Positions 17,369 through 24,287 of a DNA stretch of 64,000 nt are shown in pieces; within the stretch, counting starts at the first letter, position 1, and every line of letters starts with the position of its first letter. The DNA is from Methylomagnum ishizawai (GTDB taxonomy: Bacteria > Pseudomonadota > Gammaproteobacteria > Methylococcales > Methylococcaceae), in the NCBI RefSeq assembly GCF_019670005.1, contig NZ_AP019783.1:1074501-1138500 (forward strand), read 5' to 3'. The notes under the pieces are model-generated. The model saw nothing but the letters and a program-made list of their open reading frames with translations, was not told where the DNA came from and searched no databases. A program made the translations under genes and the position numbers.

Positions 17369-18826
17369 ATGACGAGGTCAATCGTGAAGGTATCCACGAC
17401 ATTCTCAAAAGCATTCTCTGGCTTGGGCCGGTGGCTCGGGGCCGGTTTGACCATGGCGGTCATGGCCTATGGCGGCTATGCCGGTTGGCAGGAGTTGGCA
17501 CCGTTCGGGATCGAGATGCCGGAACTCGATGGCAATACCGCCACCGATCCGCGCACGCCCATCGAGGTCGAGGGCGTGGGACTGGGTACACGCCTGTCCG
17601 AGGTCGAGCTGCGCGACGAATCCGGCAAGCTGCTCAAGGGCAAGCTGAGCGATTCCGAATTCAAGCATGACACGCCCTTGGCCTTCGGCACCCGCTACAC
17701 CCTCAAGGCCAGCGTGGAGCGGCCCTGGCTCGGCCAGCGCGAAACCCGGCAAATCAGCTTCGCCACGGTCGCCATCCCCAAGCTCGACGGTCCCGAACAA
17801 CGGGCGCTGGCCCCGGATGCCTCGCTGGCGCTGAACTTCGACCGGCCCGTGGGCCAACTCGAAACCGAGGGCGATTTGCCGTTCACCATCGAACCCGCCA
17901 CCAACCACCGCGATTTCCGTTTGATCGCCCGGAATTACGCCCAGAACAAAACCTATGCGGTGGAATTGCGGCTCAAGACCGCGACCGGCGTGCCGGTGCC
18001 GCCGGTCCATCTGCAAATCAGCACCCCGCCGCCCTTGACCGCCGAGATCAGCAACCACGGCCAGTCCAACCTGGGGCTGGCGATCCCCTTGCGGATCACC
18101 TTCGGCGAGTTGCTGGCCAACAAGGACGAGGTGGGCAAATTCGTCTCGGTCCATACCAAGGACGGCAAAGCCATCCCCGGCAAATGGCAGTGGCTCAACA
18201 AGCACAAGCTGCAATTCAGCCCGAACGGCGGTTGGCCCGCCTCCTCCGCCATCGAGGCCAGCCTCGATCCCAAGGGGCCGAAATCGGTGCTGGGCGGCGT
18301 CCTGGAAAAACCGCTGGTGTCCCATTTCACCACCGGCGCGGACAAGAAAATCCTGGTCTATCTCGATACCCAACGCGCCTTGGCCATCGAGAACGGCCAG
18401 GTGGTGAAAACCTTCGCCGTCAGCACCGGCAAGCCCAACACCCCGACCGTGACCGGCTCGTTCTACATCTACGCCCGCTTCCCGACCAAAACCATGCGTA
18501 GCCGCGCCAAGCCCGGCGAGAAAGGCCATTACGTGGTGGAGGACGTGCCCTACGCCCAATATTTCTACGAGGACTACGCCTTCCACGGCGCGTGGTGGCA
18601 TAACGGCTTCGGCCACCCCGCCAGCCATGGTTGCGTCAACATGGCGACCCGCAGGAATAACAAGCGCTGGCCTAATTCCTCCGAGGACGCCGGCTGGTTG
18701 TACCAATGGGCCGCGCTGGGCGTGCCGGTCTCGGTCATGCCGCACGCCCCGGCCCAAACCCAGGTCGCGGCCAACGAAACGTCCGCGCCGACCCCCGCGG
18801 CCAAGCCCGCCGCCCGGAGCCAATAG
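17369..18826 (+). CDS. L,D-transpeptidase (YkuD domain) with Ig-like N-terminal region
   Basis: A 485-aa envelope enzyme. A membrane anchor or uncleaved signal lies around residues 20-40 (LGAGLTMAVMAYGGYAGW). Residues about 45-320 are beta-rich, with repeated Ig-like motifs as in actinobacterial-type Ldt proteins (SLDPKGPKSVLGG before the catalytic domain). The YkuD domain carries SHGCVNM with the catalytic C422 and the preceding histidines of HGAWWHNGFGHP. It forms 3-3 peptidoglycan cross-links or anchors proteins to peptidoglycan. The C-terminus is an Ala/Pro/Thr-rich tail. ATG 17369 is preferred; 17333 would add 12 unconserved residues. Such Ig-YkuD proteins are more familiar from high-GC Gram-positives, so the architecture is notable here. 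Confidence 0.9.
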   Translation: MTRSIVKVSTTFSKAFSGLGRWLGAGLTMAVMAYGGYAGWQELAPFGIEMPELDGNTATDPRTPIEVEGVGLGTRLSEVELRDESGKLLKGKLSDSEFKHDTPLAFGTRYTLKASVERPWLGQRETRQISFATVAIPKLDGPEQRALAPDASLALNFDRPVGQLETEGDLPFTIEPATNHRDFRLIARNYAQNKTYAVELRLKTATGVPVPPVHLQISTPPPLTAEISNHGQSNLGLAIPLRITFGELLANKDEVGKFVSVHTKDGKAIPGKWQWLNKHKLQFSPNGGWPASSAIEASLDPKGPKSVLGGVLEKPLVSHFTTGADKKILVYLDTQRALAIENGQVVKTFAVSTGKPNTPTVTGSFYIYARFPTKTMRSRAKPGEKGHYVVEDVPYAQYFYEDYAFHGAWWHNGFGHPASHGCVNMATRRNNKRWPNSSEDAGWLYQWAALGVPVSVMPHAPAQTQVAANETSAPTPAAKPAARSQ

Positions 18827-18841
18827 CTACCCGTGGTTATT

Positions 18842-18863
18842 GGGTGGGCACACATGCCCACCC
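18842..18863. terminator. hairpin between convergent L,D-transpeptidase and NAMPT genes
   Basis: GGGTGGGCA (18842-18850) and TGCCCACCC (18855-18863) form a perfect 9-bp stem with loop CACA. No T-tract on either strand. The position three bases past the NAMPT stop fits a shared terminator. Confidence 0.5.
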
Positions 18864-18865
18864 GG

Positions 18866-20269
18866 CTACGCGAACCGCCCGGCCCGCGCCCGCACCTCCG
18901 CGAAATTCCATTCCCTCAGCAAACGCCCGCGCTCCCACACGGTTTCCATGGCGTCGCGCCATTCGGGACCGGGCGGCTGGCCGTCCGCCAGCGGGAAGGT
19001 CGCGTATTCCCCGCTGCTATCCGAGCGGAACAGGGATAAACGCCCGGCCTTGGAGCGCTTGCCGGGATCGGTGACCGGGTCTTTGGACACCGGGAACCAG
19101 GCCGCGCCGCGCCGGATCGCCGAGCATTTCAAGGCGAATTTGAGGGTGTCCCGGTCCAGCCGTTGCAACAGCGCCCCGCCCATGCCGAAGGCGATGTTGT
19201 CGGCGGCGAAACCCAGCGCCTGTAGCCGCTCCAGGATGGCGGCGATGCTGTGGGCGTTGACCCCGTCGCCCTGGATGATGCGGACGTGCCGCAAGACCTT
19301 GTAGCCCTTGCCGTTCACGCTGGAGCCGAAACGTCCGTCCAGGATTTCCGCCACCTTCCCCACCACAGTCACCGGGTCGCCGGAATCGGGCCGGATCACC
19401 AGGGTCGCGCCGGATTGGATCACCTCGTCGCGCAAACTACCGCCCCAGAGATTGGCGACGGCGTTGAACACATCGTAACTGTCCGAGACCACCGAGAGCA
19501 GGGCACCCGGTTTGGCGAAATGGCGCAGCATATTGCGGTAGGCTTCGGCCTCGCCTTCGCGGCCCCAGGCGGTGATAGTGCTGTGTTCGGCGGCGGGGAT
19601 GGAGAAACCGGCCATGGGTTCGCCATAGTATTCGCGGGCCGCCAGGATGCCGGACACCGTGTCCGTGCCCCGGAAATTGACCAGATGGGCGCAACCGCCG
19701 ATGGCCGCCGATTCGCCGCTGGACACGCCCCGCGCCCCGAAATCGTGGAGCTTGAACGGCAATTGGCCCTCGGGATCGTCGGAGGTGGCGAGCAGGGCTT
19801 CCCGGATGACGCGCTTGATCTCCCAGGATTGGGTCGCGACCGTGATCGGATACCACACCCGTACCAGCAGGGTTTCCAGATGGGAAATGATCCAGTACAC
19901 GCGGGGATCGGTGCATTCCACCGTGAACAGGGCGTTGTGGCCGGGAACCCGCGTGCCTTCGGGCACGGCCCGGATCGTGACCGGCGGATGGCCGCCGTGT
20001 TCGGCCAATATGTAGCGCCAACCGGCCTCGTCGAAGGGTTCGCCATGCGCCCGCCAGAATTCGGCGGCGGCGTCGATCTGCGCCGCCGTGATGGGCTTGG
20101 AGAGATATTCCTTGAGGATGATTTGCAGCCCGAAGAACACCGTGGCCGCGAACGCCCCGCCCCGCGATTCGAAATAGGAAAACATCCCGCTGGCGTCGGG
20201 CGGATATTGCAGGAAATGGCTGGATTTATAGGAGTCGGTGTTGAGCAACAGGTTGTCGAGCAGGTTCAT
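18866..20269 (-). CDS. nadV: nicotinamide phosphoribosyltransferase
   Basis: A 467-aa enzyme of the NAMPT/NadV family that makes nicotinamide mononucleotide from nicotinamide and PRPP in NAD salvage. The N-terminus NTDSYKSSHFLQYPP is diagnostic. VPEGTRVP, FGARGVSSGESAAIGGCAHLVNF, PAAEHSTITAWG, VSDSYDVFNA, VIRPDSGDP and IIQGDGVNAHSI are the conserved substrate-binding segments, in order. Length is normal for the family. It is monocistronic here. Many bacteria instead deamidate nicotinamide, so its presence points to a nonstandard salvage route; nadV is also often carried by phages and plasmids. Confidence 0.96.
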   Translation of the reverse strand: MNLLDNLLLNTDSYKSSHFLQYPPDASGMFSYFESRGGAFAATVFFGLQIILKEYLSKPITAAQIDAAAEFWRAHGEPFDEAGWRYILAEHGGHPPVTIRAVPEGTRVPGHNALFTVECTDPRVYWIISHLETLLVRVWYPITVATQSWEIKRVIREALLATSDDPEGQLPFKLHDFGARGVSSGESAAIGGCAHLVNFRGTDTVSGILAAREYYGEPMAGFSIPAAEHSTITAWGREGEAEAYRNMLRHFAKPGALLSVVSDSYDVFNAVANLWGGSLRDEVIQSGATLVIRPDSGDPVTVVGKVAEILDGRFGSSVNGKGYKVLRHVRIIQGDGVNAHSIAAILERLQALGFAADNIAFGMGGALLQRLDRDTLKFALKCSAIRRGAAWFPVSKDPVTDPGKRSKAGRLSLFRSDSSGEYATFPLADGQPPGPEWRDAMETVWERGRLLREWNFAEVRARAGRFA

Positions 20270-20390
20270 CGGGTGATCTCCGGGAGTGGGAAGCGGCCCA
20301 GCGTTGGTCAGGGCGACAGTCTAGCCAGCTGTTTCCACCGGCCCAAGCGGAATCTGGCTCCGGTGAGGTTCCGGGCCACGCGGCGCTGTT

Positions 20391-20446
20391 GGAGTCCGAA
20401 GCCGGCTTTGGTAACGTCGATGTGCCCAAAGCCAGCTTTGGACTCC
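20391..20446. repeat. long imperfect inverted repeat upstream of the MFS gene
   Basis: Left arm 20391-20411 (begins GGAGTCCGAAGCC) and right arm 20426-20446 (ends GCTTTGGACTCC) are complementary over 21 bp with two mismatches and a 14-base loop. It lies in the 218-bp divergent region between nadV and the MFS gene. Its function is unknown; it could be a REP-like element or an operator. Confidence 0.7.
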
Positions 20447-20487
20447 AGGTTGCGTCCTGTTTGAATCTTCCACTATAGGTATCCCCG

Positions 20488-21786
20488 TTGAGTTCTTCTC
20501 CCGGCAAGTTCGGTGCCTTGCGCCACCGCGATTTCACTTTGTTCCTCTGTGCCCGCTTCCTCGCCACCGTGGCCATCCAGATGCAAAGCGTGGCGGTGGG
20601 TTGGCAGGTCTACGCCCTGACCTCGGACGCCCTCGATCTCGGGCTGGTCGGCCTGGCCCAGTTCGCGCCCTTCGTGCCGCTGGCCCTGGTGGCGGGGCAG
20701 GTGGCCGACCGTTTCGACCGGCGGCGCATCGTCGCGCTGTGCTTCCTGGTGGAGATGCTGTGCGGCGCGGCTTTGCTCGCGTTCACCTGGGTCGGCTTGA
20801 CGGTGGTGTGGCCGGTGTTCGCGGTGATGGCGCTGTATGGCTCGGTCCGGGCCTTCATGATGCCCGCCAGCCAGGCCGTGGTGGTCAACCTCGTGCCTGC
20901 CGAGGTGTTCGGCAATGCCGTGGCGCTGAATTCCTCGGTGTTCCAGGTGGCGGTGATCGCGGGACCGGCCTTGGGCGGTTTCCTCTATCTGGCGGGACCG
21001 GACGTGGTCTATGCCACCGTGACCGGCTGTTTGGCCACCGCCGCCTTGCTGATGGGCGGGGTCCGGGGCGAACCGAAAAAGCCGGGCGGCAACCCGCCTA
21101 TGAGCCTGGATTCGGTACTGGAAGGGCTGCGCTTCGTGCGGTCGCGGCCCGTGATGCTGGGGGCGATTTCGCTGGATTTGTTCGCCGTGCTGTTCGGCGG
21201 GGCGACCGCCTTGCTACCGGCCTATGCCCGCGATGTGCTGCACGCGGGGCCGACCGGTTTGGGCTGGTTGCGGACGGCGCCGGGTTTGGGGGCCGCGTGT
21301 ACGGCGCTGGCCTTGGCGTTCTGGCCGATCCAGCGCCATGTCGGCTTATGGATGTTCGGCGGCGTCGGTGTGTTCGGCGCGGCCACCCTGGTGCTGGGCC
21401 GGTCGGAGGATTATGCCGTGGCCCTGGCCGCGCTGGCCGTGATGGGCGCGGGCGATATGGTCAGCGTCTACATCCGCCATATGCTGGTGCAATTGGAAAC
21501 GCCCGATGCCATCCGGGGCCGGGTCAGCGCGGTCAATTCGGTGTTCATCGGCGCGTCCAACGAACTCGGCGAATTCGAGTCGGGGCTGACCGCCGAATGG
21601 TTCGGGTTGGTGCCCGCCATCCTGCTCGGCGGTTGCGCCACCTTGGGGGTGGTGGGGGCGTGGATGTGGGGTTTTCCGGTCCTGCGCGGGATGGACATGT
21701 TTCCGCGTGGGGTCCGGGACATGCCCGAGTCCCGGCGCAAGCAGCCCCGGCAGGCCAAGCACAAGCAAAAGCGGCGGCGACGATAG
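20488..21786 (+). CDS. MFS exporter, EntS-like
   Basis: A 432-aa inner-membrane protein with about 12 predicted helices. The N-terminus RHRDFTLFLCARFLATVAIQMQSVAVGWQVYALT and the loop GQVADRFDRRRIV (the MFS motif A region) match the EntS/transmembrane secretion effector branch of MFS proteins, which export siderophores or macrolides. The C-terminal tail is very basic (RKQPRQAKHKQKRRRR). The start is a TTG at 20488 with a weak ribosome site; the family N-terminus supports it. No siderophore genes are nearby, so the substrate is unknown. Confidence 0.85.
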   Translation: MSSSPGKFGALRHRDFTLFLCARFLATVAIQMQSVAVGWQVYALTSDALDLGLVGLAQFAPFVPLALVAGQVADRFDRRRIVALCFLVEMLCGAALLAFTWVGLTVVWPVFAVMALYGSVRAFMMPASQAVVVNLVPAEVFGNAVALNSSVFQVAVIAGPALGGFLYLAGPDVVYATVTGCLATAALLMGGVRGEPKKPGGNPPMSLDSVLEGLRFVRSRPVMLGAISLDLFAVLFGGATALLPAYARDVLHAGPTGLGWLRTAPGLGAACTALALAFWPIQRHVGLWMFGGVGVFGAATLVLGRSEDYAVALAALAVMGAGDMVSVYIRHMLVQLETPDAIRGRVSAVNSVFIGASNELGEFESGLTAEWFGLVPAILLGGCATLGVVGAWMWGFPVLRGMDMFPRGVRDMPESRRKQPRQAKHKQKRRRR

Positions 21787-21832
21787 CCGTCCGGGGTTTC
21801 CCCGCCAACCGCGCTGCCTGGGAAATAAAAAA

Positions 21833-21859
21833 GGCGTTGCCCCGCGGCAACGCCTTTTT
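21833..21859. terminator. bidirectional terminator between MFS and nhaD genes
   Basis: GGCGTTGCC (21833-21841) and GGCAACGCC (21846-21854) form a perfect stem with loop CCGC. It has a T run after it (21855-21859) and an A run before it (21827-21832), so it can work on both strands. Confidence 0.93.
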
Positions 21860-21883
21860 GCGTAGGACAGCGATCCTTGGGGA

Positions 21884-23248
21884 TCAATGGCCGTTCAGCA
21901 GGTAGTGGGTGAAGATGGCGGCGGCATAACCGGCGACGATGGCCGGGGTCCACTTCAGATGGCTGAAGAAGGTGTACATGCCGCGGGAAGTGCCCATCAA
22001 GGCCACGCCCGCCGCCGAGCCGATGGACAGCATGGTGCCGCCCACGCCCGCCGTCAGGGTGACGAGGTTCCACTGGTACAGGTCCATCTCCGGGTCCATG
22101 CTCAGCACCGCGAACATCACCGGGATGTTATCGACGATGGCCGACAGTACGCCGATCAAGATGTTGGCGGTGGTCGCGCCCAGGCCCTCGTACATGGCCT
22201 CGGACGCCAGTTCCAGATAGCCGATATAGCCGAGGCCGCCCACCGCGAACACCACGCCGAAGAAGAACAGCAAGGTATCCCATTCCGCATCGCGGACATT
22301 GTTGAACACGTCGAACTTGTCCTTGCCGGGACCGTAGAACACGGTCTTCAGGCGGTAACCGTAGAACATCAGGAACGAGAGGCCCACCATCATGCCCATG
22401 AACGGCGGCAGGTGCAGGAACTGCTTGAAGCTCACGGCGGTGATGATGGTCAGGCCGAACAAGCCGCAGATCACCAAGGCGCCGTCCTTCATCTGGACCT
22501 GCTCCTCATCGGTGGCGGTGGGCGCTTCGTTGGGGATGGCGAAGTGCATGATCGCCGCCGGGACCACGAAATTGACCACGGACGGAATGAACAAATGGAA
22601 GAAATCGAAGAACTCGGCCTTGCCCGCCTGCCAGACCATCAAGGTGGTGATATCGCCGAAGGGGCTGAACGCGCCGCCGGCATTGGCCGCGCTGACCAGG
22701 TTGACGAAGCCCAGGGCCACGAATTGAGGACTGTTGACGCCCACAGCCATCACCACCGCGCCGACCAGGAGGGCCGAGGTCAGGTTATCGGCTACCGAGG
22801 ACAGGAAGAAGGTGATGATGCCGGTGATCCAGAACAGCGAGCGATAGCCGAACTGGCGGCGCACCAGCCAGGACCTGAGCGCCTCGAACACATTGCGCTC
22901 GGCCATGGCGTTGATATAGGTCATGGCGACCAGCAGGAACAGGAATAACTCGGCATATTCCTTGAGGTCGTGTTCGAACGCCTTGTGGACTTGTTCGGCG
23001 GAGACGCCATTGCTGGAAGCGAGATAGGCCACATGCGCCCAGATGATGCCTGCGGCCAGGATCACGGGCTTGGATTTACGGAGGTGGGTGAATTCCTCCG
23101 TCATCACGAAGGCGTAGGCGACGATGAACACCATGACGCAATAAAGGCCACGGTGGGTGCCGGTCAGGCCCAGGACATCCGATTCTTCGGCGGAGGCCAG
23201 TCCGGGCAGGAACAGCATTAGGGACAGTAAAAGGAAAGCGCGTATCAA
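21884..23248 (-). CDS. nhaD: NhaD-type sodium:proton antiporter
   Basis: A 454-aa membrane protein of the ion-transporter (IT) superfamily. A signal-like first helix (LLSLMLFLPGLASA) precedes about 12 helices. FFLSSVADNLTSALLVGAVVMAVG and SAANAGGAFSPFGDITTLMVWQAGK contain the conserved polar residues of NhaD. IVDNIPVMFAVLSM and GVGGTMLSIGSAAGVALMG near the C-terminus form the second repeat. It exchanges Na+ or Li+ for H+ in alkaline or saline conditions. The start is taken as TTG 23248, with GAGGG 8 bases upstream; the frame is open much further but without family resemblance. Confidence 0.93.
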   Translation of the reverse strand: MIRAFLLLSLMLFLPGLASAEESDVLGLTGTHRGLYCVMVFIVAYAFVMTEEFTHLRKSKPVILAAGIIWAHVAYLASSNGVSAEQVHKAFEHDLKEYAELFLFLLVAMTYINAMAERNVFEALRSWLVRRQFGYRSLFWITGIITFFLSSVADNLTSALLVGAVVMAVGVNSPQFVALGFVNLVSAANAGGAFSPFGDITTLMVWQAGKAEFFDFFHLFIPSVVNFVVPAAIMHFAIPNEAPTATDEEQVQMKDGALVICGLFGLTIITAVSFKQFLHLPPFMGMMVGLSFLMFYGYRLKTVFYGPGKDKFDVFNNVRDAEWDTLLFFFGVVFAVGGLGYIGYLELASEAMYEGLGATTANILIGVLSAIVDNIPVMFAVLSMDPEMDLYQWNLVTLTAGVGGTMLSIGSAAGVALMGTSRGMYTFFSHLKWTPAIVAGYAAAIFTHYLLNGH

Positions 23249-23463
23249 AGCAAAGCCCTCTTGATGATTATTGGAAATGCGACCCGGTTGCTTTTGGGCA
23301 ACGCGGCCCCCGGAAAAACAACGGGCCATTATATAGAAGGAAGGCTTTTGGGATGAACCGATCCGCGCCGTTCCGGTGCGGGCGGCGGGCCGGAAGTTGG
23401 GAAATGGAGTGCCACCCGAGGGCGCGGCCCGTCGATGGGGCCGGAATGATGGCCGGTCGGGGT

Positions 23464-24039
23464 TCAGGGCATTGGCGGTTCTTCGAGCGCTTTGCGGTAG
23501 ACCTCGCAAAGGTCCAGCACACAGCCGATGGCGTCCAGCGCCACCTGGGTTTCCAAGCCTTCCGCCACCGTCAGCAACCAGCCTTCGTCGCGCCGGGCAT
23601 AGCGCTCGATGCGCGGCTCGTCCTGGGCGACCAACAGGTATTCCCGTAGCGATTCGATGCGCTGGTATTCGGCGAACTTGGGGCCGCGGTCGTTGGCGGG
23701 CGAGAGGATTTCGATGAGGACGGTGGGATTGAGCAAGGCGTCGCCTTGGCGGTCCTCGAATTCGGCGGGACCGCAGACCACGGCGATATCGGGATAGCGG
23801 TAGCTGCGGGCCTTGGCGGGTTTGACGCGCATATCGGCGATATAGGCTTCGCAGGGGCGGTCGCGGAGTTGGTTGCGGAGTTCGCCCGCAATATTGTAGG
23901 CGATGAGTCCATGCGCCCGGCTCGCGCCGGTCATGGCGTAGATGCGCCCATCGACGTATTCGCTCTTGTATTCGGCGGCGCGTTCGAGGGCCAGATATTC
24001 CTCGGGGGAATACAGCTTTTCGGCGATGGCGGCGGACAT
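23464..24039 (-). CDS. Uma2-family endonuclease-like protein
   Basis: A 191-aa protein of the Uma2 (PD-(D/E)XK nuclease) family. YSPEEYLALERAAEYKSEYVDGRIYAMTG is the N-terminal signature. The catalytic core is visible as PDIAVV (with D), then the PTVLIEILSP strand carrying E, then the later lysine region KFAEYQRIESLREYLLV. Many copies of this family occur in cyanobacteria and some gammaproteobacteria, usually as isolated genes; its role is unknown. A good AGGAGA ribosome site precedes ATG 24039. It is divergent from the DUF4062-TPR gene. Confidence 0.9.
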   Translation of the reverse strand: MSAAIAEKLYSPEEYLALERAAEYKSEYVDGRIYAMTGASRAHGLIAYNIAGELRNQLRDRPCEAYIADMRVKPAKARSYRYPDIAVVCGPAEFEDRQGDALLNPTVLIEILSPANDRGPKFAEYQRIESLREYLLVAQDEPRIERYARRDEGWLLTVAEGLETQVALDAIGCVLDLCEVYRKALEEPPMP

Positions 24040-24287
24040 GGCGGTTCTCCTGGGCTGCGGGGCGGGGATCATTGTAAGCCCGTGGGCGGGTGGGGCGTAG
24101 GCGTGGAATCCGTGGCGGCGCGCTTGGATGGATTTCATCGTTGGGACGGCTACGGTCCCATCGTCCAGGCGTCACGGGCTGGCGGCGGGTGGCGGGGCTT
24201 GGCACAATGGTGGACAGATTCGATCCGCCGGGAATGTGTCATGCCGCTATCCATCCTGCCCGTTGTCCGCGCCGTGAGGCTGTTCCC

